Below are positions 16,328-24,912 of a stretch of DNA of 42,673 nucleotides, one piece after another (within the stretch, counting starts at the first letter, position 1; each line of letters opens with the position of its first letter). The notes beneath the pieces were generated by a model. That model was not told the DNA's origin. It ran no database searches and was given only the letters and a program-made list of their open reading frames with translations. Origin of the DNA: Hominifimenecus microfluidus (lineage in GTDB: Bacteria > Bacillota > Clostridia > Lachnospirales > Lachnospiraceae); assembly GCA_020687485.1 (NCBI GenBank), contig JAJEQR010000033.1:1-42673 (forward strand), given 5' to 3'. Both the position numbers and the translations under genes were made by a program.

Positions 16328-18190
16328 TCATCCCGTCGTCCTGATTTTCATAAATTCCAGCTTCGCCCATGCAGCCTCCTGATTTTCCTCCAGCGTCCAG
16401 TACAGTTCTTCCTCCTTTTGCGTCTGCTCCTGCCTGCTTTCCTCCTTTCTTTTTGTCGAAAGATAAATCACCGATGCCATGCCTTCGATTTGCTCCAGAC
16501 TGCACTGCATCGCTTCGATCGTGATGCCGCATCTCTCAAATTCTCTTGCATGATCCTGAATCTGCCCACTGACCTCAATCAGTAGCTGCAGTGCTGTCAG
16601 GCTTTCTTCCTCCCCAGCGGTCTGTGCCGCATCAATGTTCACCAGCAGCTGTTGATACTCTTCCCAGCATTTGCGAAAAGAAGATGATGCCGCTTCACTC
16701 GTATCCGGAAGATTCATCGCATCACTTTCCTGCGCAATCGCCTGTAGAATCTCCATACGCTCGGTTCTCCATGAAGCGCCTGTGATTGATTGAAAATTCC
16801 CTGTTTGCAATGCTGCTCTTTCCGCCTGCAGATATTCTTCCATCCAAAATAAAGCCCGGCTGCGTCCAGATTCTCTGCTTCCTTCATAAAAACAATAATA
16901 CCCCATCGACAGTTCATAGCAGAGCTTCGGATAAATATCCGCGCTCTGTTTCTGCGCAAGAATCTGCTGCACGTTTTTTTCTCTGCCTTCCGGAATTTTA
17001 TCGAAAGCCTCCTGCAAAAAGTGATCTTCAGTTTCGCTCAGAACTCCATCGCTCAGAGCTGCCTCCCAATAGCCCAAATAAGCCTCCGGTTCTTCCGGAA
17101 GCAGTTCCATCGCTTCCGCATAATATGATTTATTCTGTTCCTCCGATGCATTTTCCGCTTTTTTCATAAGCAGAGCATACGCTTCGTTTTTCTTCTGCAT
17201 GGCATACTTCTTCTGATAAGAAGGGATAAGATAGAAAAATATAAGATTGATCAGAAATGCAGATAGAAATAATAACAACGACAACAAGATTTGAATTCGT
17301 AGTTTTCGCCGCGCTTTGACAATGCGTATCTTCTCCTGTTTCAGAACATCCGCCAGCGCAATTTTCAGACTTTCCACAGAGTCATACCGATTCTTCGGGT
17401 CTTCTTCCATACACTTCTTTATAATAGGAAGAAATCCGTTCACGCTTTTTTCTTTTTTACAATTAAAGACTTCGTCTTCATGCTTTTTCTCCGGCAGCCG
17501 ACCTGTGGTAAGCTGATACAAAGTAATTCCCAAGCTGTAAATATCCGAACGCGCATCCGGATTTTTTCCAGTTCGCTGTTCTCCGGCAGTATAAACTGCC
17601 GTTCCAAACGCATAAGAAAATGCTGGTTCCGAAAAAACTCCGGATTCATCCGAAGATGCAACCACAGGAACCTTTTTCGATTCATTCGAATCTATGGAAG
17701 ATATTCTCCTGGCGGACCCAAAATCAATCAATACAAGCGTCCCGTCCGACTGCCGTATAATATTTGATGGCTTCAGATCCAGGTAAAGAACCGGTGGGCT
17801 CAGTCCATGCATATAATTTAAAATGTCGCAGAGCTGAATCCCCCATTCCGCCACCATTTTCTCCGACTGCGCTCCCCTTTCATCCAGAATCTGCTGAAGT
17901 GTATCTCCCTCGATATAATCCTGAATCAGAAGGATTCCATCTCTGTCTGGCACCACAGCTTCCAACCTTACGATGCCAGGATGGGACAGTTCGCGCAGAA
18001 TCTCTGCTTCATGTTCCAGAGATTTTCTCAGAATAGCAAGTTCTTCCTTTCCATCTGGCCGAATCTCCTTCACCGCATATTTTTGATTGGAGATTTCATC
18101 CACGGCAAGAAATACAACACTCATACCTCCCCGGCCAATCTCCTGCCGGATTCGCCAGGTTCCACGGATTTCACTTCCCTCACGCAGCAT
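16328..18190 (-). CDS. Transmembrane Ser/Thr protein kinase with helical extracellular domain
   Basis: The 620-residue protein is a Hanks-type kinase: glycine loop GRGGMSVVF (19-27), catalytic Lys41 in YAVKEI, DLKPSN (138-143) and DFG (156-158). The HRD triad reads YLD, keeping the catalytic Asp but lacking the Arg. The APE motif reads AGE. The activation segment is long (about 45 residues) and Ser-rich. One transmembrane helix (299-321) leads to about 300 residues outside, all helical and TPR-like, with no PASTA repeats. So it is not the usual PrkC/Stk1. I chose ATG 18190 because GAGGTG lies upstream. The next gene is the Ig-repeat surface protein, a likely partner or substrate. No phosphatase or FHA gene is adjacent. 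Confidence 0.9.
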   Translation of the reverse strand: MLREGSEIRGTWRIRQEIGRGGMSVVFLAVDEISNQKYAVKEIRPDGKEELAILRKSLEHEAEILRELSHPGIVRLEAVVPDRDGILLIQDYIEGDTLQQILDERGAQSEKMVAEWGIQLCDILNYMHGLSPPVLYLDLKPSNIIRQSDGTLVLIDFGSARRISSIDSNESKKVPVVASSDESGVFSEPAFSYAFGTAVYTAGEQRTGKNPDARSDIYSLGITLYQLTTGRLPEKKHEDEVFNCKKEKSVNGFLPIIKKCMEEDPKNRYDSVESLKIALADVLKQEKIRIVKARRKLRIQILLSLLLFLSAFLINLIFFYLIPSYQKKYAMQKKNEAYALLMKKAENASEEQNKSYYAEAMELLPEEPEAYLGYWEAALSDGVLSETEDHFLQEAFDKIPEGREKNVQQILAQKQSADIYPKLCYELSMGYYCFYEGSRESGRSRALFWMEEYLQAERAALQTGNFQSITGASWRTERMEILQAIAQESDAMNLPDTSEAASSSFRKCWEEYQQLLVNIDAAQTAGEEESLTALQLLIEVSGQIQDHAREFERCGITIEAMQCSLEQIEGMASVIYLSTKRKEESRQEQTQKEEELYWTLEENQEAAWAKLEFMKIRTTG

Positions 18191-18287
18191 AGATTTCACC
18201 TCAATTAGAATATTAAAACAGAATATCAAAAATAGAAACAGAATACAGAAACAAGATCATAGACTTATCAGATATGACCAATGTATT

Positions 18288-18350
18288 AGATATATTAGAT
18301 ATGACAGATATAACAGATATAATAGATATAACAGATATAATAGATAAATT
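18288..18350. repeat. 9-bp AT-rich minisatellite upstream of the kinase gene
   Basis: Seven consecutive 9-bp units based on AGATATAAC/AGATATAAT run without interruption about 100 bases ahead of the kinase start. The 293-base gap between the kinase and the VOC gene is otherwise AT-rich with short AAACAGAATA repeats. I see no convincing -35/-10 pair. Reading frames across the array give only Thr-Asp-Ile or Ile-Ser-Val strings and are not taken as genes. Confidence 0.9.
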
Positions 18351-18483
18351 CGTTTTAACAGACCAGTTAGTCAAAACATATATAACTATAAATACTTTAG
18401 CAGGAATATTCGCTACTGTCAATCCTGTTTTCCTGGCAATCTATATTCCTGTAAAAATATTCCGGCAAGCAGCCGAAAAATTC

Positions 18484-18852
18484 TCAGCTAAAATTCGGTG
18501 TTCCCACTTCGATCAGGTTTCCGGACGGGTCGTAGAAGCGCAGTACCTTCTGACCCCAGCTGTATGTTGTCAGCAGATTCAGATAATGAATGGATGGATA
18601 TAATTCTTTTAACTTCTGTGCAAACGCCTCAATGTCACGCTCCTCAAAGTACAGCTCGCAGGCATTATTCTCCGGAATAATCTCCTGCTGCAGAAAGTTT
18701 CCCCACATTTTCCGCTCCTGCAGGACAAGACCTTCCATCAGGATCACATTATCATCGCTGTCCAGCAGAACATCTAATCCGAAAAGATCATGATAGAATT
18801 TTTTTGCTTCTTCGATGTCATCAACGGTAATCAGTATATTTTTAAGCTTCAT
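18484..18852 (-). CDS. VOC-superfamily (glyoxalase/bleomycin-resistance fold) protein
   Basis: A 122-residue single-domain VOC protein. It has the two beta-alpha-beta-beta-beta halves: MKLKNILITVDDIEEAKKFY at the start, and VLRFYDPSGNLIEVG near the end, with the usual metal-ligand Glu. VOC members include dioxygenases, isomerases, glyoxalases and antibiotic-binding proteins; the substrate cannot be told. I start at ATG 18852, which has GGAGG 11 bases upstream; an ATG six codons earlier has none. It has its own promoter and diverges from the AbrB-type regulator gene. Confidence 0.88.
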   Translation of the reverse strand: MKLKNILITVDDIEEAKKFYHDLFGLDVLLDSDDNVILMEGLVLQERKMWGNFLQQEIIPENNACELYFEERDIEAFAQKLKELYPSIHYLNLLTTYSWGQKVLRFYDPSGNLIEVGTPNFS

Positions 18853-18900
18853 AATCTTCCGGTCCTCCATTTTCCTGTCTGCTTATTCCCTATATATACT

Positions 18901-18929
18901 ATTATAAGCAAAAACATGAGCGTTTTCAA
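18901..18929 (-). promoter_or_regulatory. Sigma-A promoter of the VOC gene
   Basis: Minus-strand TTGAAA (18924-18929), 17-base spacer, TATAAT (18901-18906), about 50 bases ahead of the start. Confidence 0.85.
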
Positions 18930-19028
18930 TTGCAATCCTCACCTGATACTGTTAATTCTCTATATATTTTTTACTTTGCGACATCCTCCCTCCCGCCTGT
19001 AATACCTTATAAAGTTTTCCACCAAGTA

Positions 19029-19057
19029 TTGATTCTGCGGATGAATCGTATTATAAT
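19029..19057 (+). promoter_or_regulatory. Sigma-A promoter of the AbrB-type/glycosyltransferase unit
   Basis: TTGATT (19029-19034), 17-base spacer, TATAAT (19052-19057), about 85 bases before the regulator ATG. Confidence 0.82.
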
Positions 19058-19142
19058 TCATACAAATCATACTTTTAGGGTTTTCAATGATATTTACACT
19101 TAAATTACAGAATTAAGACAATGCAGAAAGAGAGGCAACATT

Positions 19143-19358
19143 ATGACTCATCCGGAAGGAAAGTACGCATGGACAGTAAAGATTGGAGAAAAGGGGCAGT
19201 TTGTCATTCCGAAGGAGGCGCGGGATATTTTTGGAATTAAACCAGGAGATACCCTGATTGTGTTGGGTGATGTGGAGAGAGGAATCGCAATTCCCCCCAA
19301 AGAGACTTTCACACAACTGGCGGAACTTGTTTTCTCCGATGCCAAAGAAGACAAGTGA
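19143..19358 (+). CDS. AbrB/SpoVT-type transcriptional regulator
   Basis: A 71-residue swapped-hairpin DNA-binding protein. The core VKIGEKGQFVIPKEARDIFG, followed by IKPGDTLIVLGD, matches the AbrB/MazE fold, with the conserved Gly-Gln-Phe-Val-Ile-Pro strand. There is no additional C-terminal domain. It is first in a likely two-gene unit with the glycosyltransferase and may act as its autoregulated switch; that is inference from position. The 3' end of the gene is partly duplicated in the spacer that follows. Confidence 0.9.
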   Translation: MTHPEGKYAWTVKIGEKGQFVIPKEARDIFGIKPGDTLIVLGDVERGIAIPPKETFTQLAELVFSDAKEDK

Positions 19359-19440
19359 TTTCATCTGCTCTTTTCGATGCCAAGAAAACAAGTAATTCAA
19401 CTTGCTCTTTCCTATTCAAAAAGACAAGTGATTCAGGAGG
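19338..19440 (+). repeat. Imperfect 37-38-bp direct repeats after the AbrB-type gene
   Basis: The stretch CGATGCCAAAGAAGACAAGTG and following, covering the last codons of the AbrB-type gene and its stop (19338-19374), is repeated with changes at 19375-19412. A shortened third copy (19413-19440) runs into the AGGAGG ribosome site of the glycosyltransferase. Each copy keeps ACAAGT(G/A)ATT and the first two keep TGCTCTTT. Confidence 0.8.
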
Positions 19441-19449
19441 TGTTTTTCA

Positions 19450-20631
19450 ATGAAAATTATGTGGTTCTGCATCCCGGCGTTCGGTCATACGAATCCCACG
19501 ATCGAGGTGGTTCGGGAACTGGTTCGCCGGGGACACGAAGTACGTTATTATTCTTTTGAAATGTTTCGCGAAAAGATCATTGATACCGGAGCGGAATATA
19601 TTGCATGCGATGAATATCTCATGAAACCGGATCGAAAACTGGAGGAGGCTCTGAAGCGTTCCTCCACAACCGCCATGTCATTAAATGCCATCGAGACAAC
19701 AATTTGCATGAACGACCGGCTTACGAAGGACGTAACTGAGTATCAGCCAGATTTGATTGTATCAGATTCCGTCTGCTTCTGGGGGAAACTACTGGCGGAG
19801 AAATACCAGATTCCGCTGGTCTGCTCTACAACAACGTTTGCTTTCAATCAATATTCCAGCCGGTATATGAAATACAGCTTCCATGAAATCTGTGACACGA
19901 TCTTAGGTTCAGGAAAAGTAAAGAAAGCGCTGAAGCAGCTGGAACCTCTGGGATATCATGTCAAAAACGCGCTGGAGCTTGTCCAAAACAGGAACGATAC
20001 CGATACAATCGTATACGCATCAAAGAAATTCCAGCCATTCTCGGATACCTTTGACGCGGAACATTACTGCTTTGCCGGTCCTTCGGTCAGGGACATTCCG
20101 ATCTCTCGTTCAGACAGCCAGCGACCTCTAATCTATATTTCTCTCGGCACAGTGGTAAGTGATCACCCGGATTTCTACCGGAACTGTATCCAGGGCTTAC
20201 AAGATATTGATATGGATGTGCTGATCTCCTGCGGCAGTTATGTAGACATGAGTATCTTTTCGGATCTTCCGGCAAATATCCGCGCGGAACGCCGCGTCGA
20301 TCAGCTGGAGATTCTGAGTCATGCCCATCTGTTTCTGACACACTGCGGCATGAACAGCGCCTCAGAAGGACTCTACATGGGAGTTCCGGAGCTTCTCTTT
20401 CCGCAGACCGGCGAACAGAAGGCCGTCGCACGGCGCGTCAGCGAACTAGGTGCAGGGATGCTGCTGACTCCGGCAGAAGCGAAGACGGCGGAGGGAATTC
20501 ACTCCGCCGTCCTAAAGGCTCTTAATGATTCATCCTTACGCGCAGCCGCCGAAGAACTCCGCCATGATTTCACGCAAAGCGGCGGCTATCGCTGCGCCGC
20601 GGATTTTATTGAAGCAAGATTTCCATGCTAA
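19450..20631 (+). CDS. GT1-family (MGT/UDP-glucuronosyltransferase-like) glycosyltransferase
   Basis: A 393-residue GT-B glycosyltransferase of the macrolide-glycosyltransferase type, which adds a sugar from a nucleotide donor to small hydrophobic acceptors. The N-terminus MKIMWFCIPAFGHTNP has the acceptor-side His region. The C-terminal half has YISLGTV and the donor-binding signature THCGMNSASEGLYMGVPELLFPQ with the following Gln. CAGGAGG precedes the ATG by nine bases. It sits 91 bases behind the AbrB-type gene. Self-protection against a xenobiotic is one possibility; lipid glycosylation is another. It ends only 15 bases from the convergent esterase, with no terminator visible between them. 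Confidence 0.9.
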   Translation: MKIMWFCIPAFGHTNPTIEVVRELVRRGHEVRYYSFEMFREKIIDTGAEYIACDEYLMKPDRKLEEALKRSSTTAMSLNAIETTICMNDRLTKDVTEYQPDLIVSDSVCFWGKLLAEKYQIPLVCSTTTFAFNQYSSRYMKYSFHEICDTILGSGKVKKALKQLEPLGYHVKNALELVQNRNDTDTIVYASKKFQPFSDTFDAEHYCFAGPSVRDIPISRSDSQRPLIYISLGTVVSDHPDFYRNCIQGLQDIDMDVLISCGSYVDMSIFSDLPANIRAERRVDQLEILSHAHLFLTHCGMNSASEGLYMGVPELLFPQTGEQKAVARRVSELGAGMLLTPAEAKTAEGIHSAVLKALNDSSLRAAAEELRHDFTQSGGYRCAADFIEARFPC

Positions 20632-20646
20632 ATTATCACCTGAAAC

Positions 20647-22164
20647 TTAGCAGTTGACGCCAAGTTTTCTTTCCAGATACTTTCTGGCAAAGGTCAGGCA
20701 TTCATCTTCCGCCTCTTCGTCAGAAAGTACTCTGGTGTTCACATCTATATAGGCAAGCTTTCTATTCTCGGCCGTGTACGGAGTCCATTCCGGAAGCCCT
20801 TCTCCATTGGGATTTCCAGTGCGAATGAAGTTGCACCAGTACTCCTGCTGAATTGCTGCCGTTTTATCATCATCCTCCGTACTTCCCGGAATCTGGTCTT
20901 GTACTCCTACAAGATACGATGTGTCCAGACCATGATGCGCAATACCCTTTTCCGGACTCTTCCGCATAAAATCATATACATACACCGGAGCGCGACCGGC
21001 GAGAGCGCTCATCTCCGCAAATACCTTGGCTCCTGCCAGCTGAATATGCGTCCGTCTCGCCGCTGATACAATCGGAGAATCCTCTTCCGGCAGGCAAAGT
21101 TTCAGATATTCCTCCAGAGAATCGCCGAAAATTTTCCTGCTGTTTTCCACAAACACAGCTTTTCCCAGATGAATAATAAATCCGCCGCCCTCATCATTCG
21201 TATTTCCAATCAGCCGGGGAATATTCATTACCGCCAGCTTCTCATTCGCTTCCTTAAAATCCTCATACAGAAGATATCCATCCGCACAAGTTCCCATGGT
21301 CGTTCCATAATGATATTTTCGTCGGAACTGAGATTCCGGAAGACGAATCAGCTCTTCATAGGGAAGCGCCCGCATTTCCGCAATATTTTTGCATCCCAGC
21401 AAGTTCATAAATTCCTCGCCGCGCGCTTCTGTCTCCTTCATGGTACGCAGGATATCCTTCTCCGGATAGGAAGAGGCGTTCATTCCAAGACCGCTCATAT
21501 TAATCGCTTTTGCAAACAGACCATCTGCAAGTGGGGATGCTGTCAGCACCTGTGTGCTGCCGGAGCCTGCGGAGCAGCCACCTACCGTAATATTCTCCGG
21601 ATCACCGCCGAAAGCAGCAATATTTCTCTTTACCCATCGTACCGCCGCCAGCTGATCGTAATGCGCGTAATTGCCGGATACATGATGCTTATTTTCCGCG
21701 GACAACTCTGGATGTGCAAAGAAGCCAAGAACTCCCAGGCGGTAATTGAAAGTTACATAGATAATTCCATGTTTCAGAAAGGTTCCCGGCTGTCCGGCTT
21801 TTCCCGCTCCAGAGCCGCAGCAGTAGGCGCCGCCATGAATCCATACCATGACCGGCAGCTTTTCCACATTCAGATCCGGCGTCCATACATTGATGGTAAG
21901 ACAGTCCTCGCTGCCCTCGATATTCATTCCCTTATCCTCCGGGTTTCCGCCGGGTACCATCTGTCCGGCAGCCTGGCAGCATGGTGAACCAAATTCGAAG
22001 CATTCCCGAACACCTTTCCACGGAATTACCGGCTGCGGATGCCGCCAGCGAAGCTCACCGACAGGCGGTGCCGCATAAGGTATCCCCAGAAACGCGTATC
22101 CATTCTCACACGCTTTCCCGCGAATCCATCCGCCTTCTGTTTTTATCTCTTTAATCGCTTTCAT
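20647..22164 (-). CDS. Type B carboxylesterase (pNB-esterase-like)
   Basis: An alpha/beta hydrolase of about 505 residues that cleaves carboxylic esters. Family features: YAFLGIPYAAPPVGELRWR near the start, EDCLTINVWTP, oxyanion loop WIHGGAYCCGSG, and the nucleophile elbow GGCSAGSGS, where the usual GESAGG has Cys in place of Glu. It also has NDEGGGF for the acid residue and AHHGLDTSYLVG for the His. No signal peptide, so it is cytoplasmic. The start is ATG 22164; an upstream in-frame GTG at 22176 abuts the GGAAGG site and is less likely. It is the last gene of the hydrolase/transport island, set off by a terminator-like hairpin and its own palindrome. Confidence 0.92.
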   Translation of the reverse strand: MKAIKEIKTEGGWIRGKACENGYAFLGIPYAAPPVGELRWRHPQPVIPWKGVRECFEFGSPCCQAAGQMVPGGNPEDKGMNIEGSEDCLTINVWTPDLNVEKLPVMVWIHGGAYCCGSGAGKAGQPGTFLKHGIIYVTFNYRLGVLGFFAHPELSAENKHHVSGNYAHYDQLAAVRWVKRNIAAFGGDPENITVGGCSAGSGSTQVLTASPLADGLFAKAINMSGLGMNASSYPEKDILRTMKETEARGEEFMNLLGCKNIAEMRALPYEELIRLPESQFRRKYHYGTTMGTCADGYLLYEDFKEANEKLAVMNIPRLIGNTNDEGGGFIIHLGKAVFVENSRKIFGDSLEEYLKLCLPEEDSPIVSAARRTHIQLAGAKVFAEMSALAGRAPVYVYDFMRKSPEKGIAHHGLDTSYLVGVQDQIPGSTEDDDKTAAIQQEYWCNFIRTGNPNGEGLPEWTPYTAENRKLAYIDVNTRVLSDEEAEDECLTFARKYLERKLGVNC

Positions 22165-22211
22165 AAACCCATTCACCCTTCCTTTCTTTTATAAAACATA
22201 ATATAAGACAC

Positions 22212-22228
22212 AATGATTCAGAATCATT
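22212..22228. promoter_or_regulatory. Perfect 17-bp palindrome upstream of the esterase (candidate LysR-type site)
   Basis: AATGATTC-A-GAATCATT is perfect. Its core TGATTCAGAATCA fits the T-N11-A pattern of LysR-type regulators. It lies 48 bases before the esterase start, in the region where the promoter should be. Confidence 0.55.
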
Positions 22229-22234
22229 AAACAG

Positions 22235-22286
22235 CAAAATGCCGGGACTGGCCTGCTCTTTCTGCTCAGCCCCGGCATTCGCATTT
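22235..22286 (-). terminator. Stable hairpin between the carrier gene and the esterase gene
   Basis: On the minus strand CAAAATGC...AATGCCGGGGCTG pairs with CCAGTCCCGGCATTTTG, giving a long GC-rich stem with a short TTTTG tail. It probably ends or attenuates the upstream three-gene transcript; the weak U-tract makes processing an alternative. Confidence 0.6.
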
Positions 22287-22300
22287 TGCATATTACATTG

Positions 22301-23590
22301 TCAGATATGGATTACAGAAAATGCAATCGACAACCCAACCATAACTGCCAACAGGATAAACGGCAGCGGAATCACCTGATAGAACAGGCGGCTTCGCACT
22401 TTCTCGCTCTTGCATCCGCCGAGAATCATGCTGCCTGTTGTGGACAGTGGTGAGATTCCCGTAATGGTCGCTGAGACGAAGATCACAGAATACATCAACT
22501 GTGCGGAGACTCCGGTATCTTTCGTTAGTTCCGGCACCAGAGGATACAACGTAGGAAGCACTACGCTGATCGCGCTGGAGAATACACTCATCAGCCCAGC
22601 AGAAAGTGACAGCACCGGAGCAATCAGAATCTTCGGAAGATGTCCGGAGATCAGACCGGCCAGAAGCTCTACCAACCCAGCTTCCTTGCCGACACCGATC
22701 AGCATGGAGACTCCACCAAGCATCACAAGCGTTGTCCACGGAACCTGAAAGCGAAGTACCTGCCGGTCATCTGCCAGATTCAGTACCGAGGCTACACAGC
22801 CGCCAATCATCATAACAAATCCGACATCCAGGCGTCCGGCCAGCGAGCGTATTGCGGAATTCCCAGTTAATTCCCCCACAAAGTTCGGAATTATAATTAC
22901 GAGAACCACGATCAGAAGAAGGGCCAGCGTCTTTTTCTGTACGGAGCTCAGCACCTCCGGCCGCTCGTATGCCTGACCCACACACTTTCCGTTGCGAAAA
23001 ACCATATATATCACAAAGAAAAAGATCAGGCAGATCGCAGTCGTAAGCAGGAAGGAAAATACTGTAACTGGAAATGCCAGTTCCGTATAGGGAGATTCCT
23101 TCACCAGGTTCAGCACGACAATGCCGCCTCCGCTGTACATGAAGTTCGATCCTGCTACGGTTCCAGCTGCTACTGCGGTATAGGCGGCAACCGGATGTGC
23201 TTCAATTTTCTTCGAGAGTGAAAACGCGATCGGAGCCATAAAGGCCGCTGTCGCAATCCCGGCACCCGACATAGCAATCAGGAAGGAGATCAGACACATG
23301 GCCGGCATCATCCATTTCGGATGGTTCCTCATCGCGTACAGGATCTTTCCGGTTACTGCTGCCAGCGTTCCATTCTCAATCGCGAATCCGAAAAAGAACG
23401 TAATTGCCAGCACATTAAAAAGAATCGATACCGGGAGAAACGAGAAGATCTCCTTTGGCTTCAGCTGCAGGACTCCACAACCGATCAGGAATGCGAACGT
23501 AACTGCAGGCGGCGCAATATTCTTCTGTGTTTTGTAACCGTAGATAATCGATACTGCAACCGCAACCAGAACCATCCATGCCGCACTCAA
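22301..23590 (-). CDS. MatC/SLC13-type (ion transporter superfamily) carrier
   Basis: A 429-residue, highly hydrophobic membrane protein with about 11 predicted helices and two related halves. It resembles the MatC dicarboxylate carriers and DASS/SLC13 proteins. The first half has SGAGIATAAFMAPIAF, the second half SVFSSAISVVLPTLYPL and ATITGISPLSTTGS, the Ser/Thr-Gly signature of the superfamily. The start is TTG at 23588-23590, nine bases after GGAGG. It most likely imports a small carboxylate. It follows the MFS gene by 91 bases in the same orientation and could take up a hydrolysis product or its precursor. Confidence 0.82.
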   Translation of the reverse strand: MSAAWMVLVAVAVSIIYGYKTQKNIAPPAVTFAFLIGCGVLQLKPKEIFSFLPVSILFNVLAITFFFGFAIENGTLAAVTGKILYAMRNHPKWMMPAMCLISFLIAMSGAGIATAAFMAPIAFSLSKKIEAHPVAAYTAVAAGTVAGSNFMYSGGGIVVLNLVKESPYTELAFPVTVFSFLLTTAICLIFFFVIYMVFRNGKCVGQAYERPEVLSSVQKKTLALLLIVVLVIIIPNFVGELTGNSAIRSLAGRLDVGFVMMIGGCVASVLNLADDRQVLRFQVPWTTLVMLGGVSMLIGVGKEAGLVELLAGLISGHLPKILIAPVLSLSAGLMSVFSSAISVVLPTLYPLVPELTKDTGVSAQLMYSVIFVSATITGISPLSTTGSMILGGCKSEKVRSRLFYQVIPLPFILLAVMVGLSIAFSVIHI

Positions 23591-23681
23591 TTGACTGTCC
23601 CTCCTCTCGTCTCTTACGTAATTCTAACTCTTTCTGCAAATATCCGGAAATCTTTGTATTCCGGTGATTTCTTACTGCTTT

Positions 23682-24902
23682 TTACTGTTTCTTTGCCTCC
23701 ATTGCTCCGAAGGTACCCTTCCAGGTCGCCAGCATAACAACCAGTCCGATTACCGGGAACGCAGTCATTACCAGGTACATGCCTTCATAACCCATCTGAT
23801 TATACAGGAATCCACTGATATAGCCCGCCAGTACACCGGCCAGGTCCATGATAAAGTAGTTCGTGGAAATTGCTGCACCACGCTTCTCCGGCGGAGCCAG
23901 AACAGCGCATGCCTTCGTGATAACCGGAGCGGAGCCCTTGTTACCGAGGCAGTACAAAACACCAGCTACTGCGATCAGAGGCAGTCCCTGCGTGAATCCC
24001 AGGCACAGAGAAGAAATTGCCGTTGCGATACAGGACAGAATCAGAATCTTCTTCACACCGGCTGTATCACCACCGATACCTCCCACGAAAGAAGCGATTA
24101 CCTTCATGGCGGACTGAATACTAAAGAAGATCTCAGCGCCTACGATACCGCGCTCGGTTGCCATCATCAACAGATAAGTATCATTCACAGTAAGAAGTAA
24201 AGACAGGAAGAAGGTCAGGCTGCAGGCAGGAACAACAGGAAGATAGAAAACATCCGCCAGCTTGAATTTCTTGCTGCCCTGCGGTCTTGCATTCGCTACG
24301 GTTCTGCTGAAGTCCAGGAACTGAACCAGGATAATACCAGCTGCAATCGTGCATGCACCGATGATGAATACGGTCTTCGCCCCCATGTTGTTGTAAACGA
24401 TCATGGCCAGAGACGGCATAAAGATATTTACGATGGAGGGGAATGCGGAATAGATTGCAATACCGGTACCCATCGCCTTCTTATCGATCAGAGAAGAGGC
24501 TACTGTCAGGAAGCAGGTCGTGCACAGGCAGAAGGATACAGCATCTACGTATCTGGCAGCTTTGAACATTGCGGTTCCCTGACAAAGTGCGAACATGATA
24601 TAGGATACCACCTTGATCAGCAAGCACAGTGACAGAACTTTCTTTTTGTTGAATTTGTCGATCAGTGGGCCGGTGATCGGTCGAAAGATCGTACAGATCA
24701 GATAGTAGGTACCGGTAATCATACCAAGCTGCATACCAGTCATTCCCAGGGATTCCTTACCGAACAGGCTGGTGGGCGTTTTTACGAATACCTGACCGGC
24801 AGTGTTTACGGTTGAAATCAACATCATCAATATGAAGTTTTTGTTCTTAAACAGATCCAATACAGCCTGTAAAAAGCCGCCTTTATTCTCTTTCGTCTCC
24901 AT
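23682..24902 (-). CDS. Major facilitator superfamily transporter
   Basis: A 406-residue, 12-helix MFS protein. The loop after helix 2 reads GPLIDKFNKKKVL, a variant of the MFS motif A (GxLaDrxGrkxxl), with the conserved Asp and basic residues. The second half repeats GGIGGDTAGVKKIL. No drug-class signature stands out, so the substrate is unknown. It begins ten bases after the alpha/beta hydrolase stop with GAGGAG six bases before the ATG, so the two are surely co-transcribed. Confidence 0.9.
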   Translation of the reverse strand: METKENKGGFLQAVLDLFKNKNFILMMLISTVNTAGQVFVKTPTSLFGKESLGMTGMQLGMITGTYYLICTIFRPITGPLIDKFNKKKVLSLCLLIKVVSYIMFALCQGTAMFKAARYVDAVSFCLCTTCFLTVASSLIDKKAMGTGIAIYSAFPSIVNIFMPSLAMIVYNNMGAKTVFIIGACTIAAGIILVQFLDFSRTVANARPQGSKKFKLADVFYLPVVPACSLTFFLSLLLTVNDTYLLMMATERGIVGAEIFFSIQSAMKVIASFVGGIGGDTAGVKKILILSCIATAISSLCLGFTQGLPLIAVAGVLYCLGNKGSAPVITKACAVLAPPEKRGAAISTNYFIMDLAGVLAGYISGFLYNQMGYEGMYLVMTAFPVIGLVVMLATWKGTFGAMEAKKQ

Positions 24903-24912
24903 GGTATTCTCC

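Noticed and set aside
18274-18603. Plus-strand frame encoding Thr-Asp-Ile repeats
   Set aside because: The repeats are only the translation of the 9-bp minisatellite, and the rest is antisense to the VOC gene.
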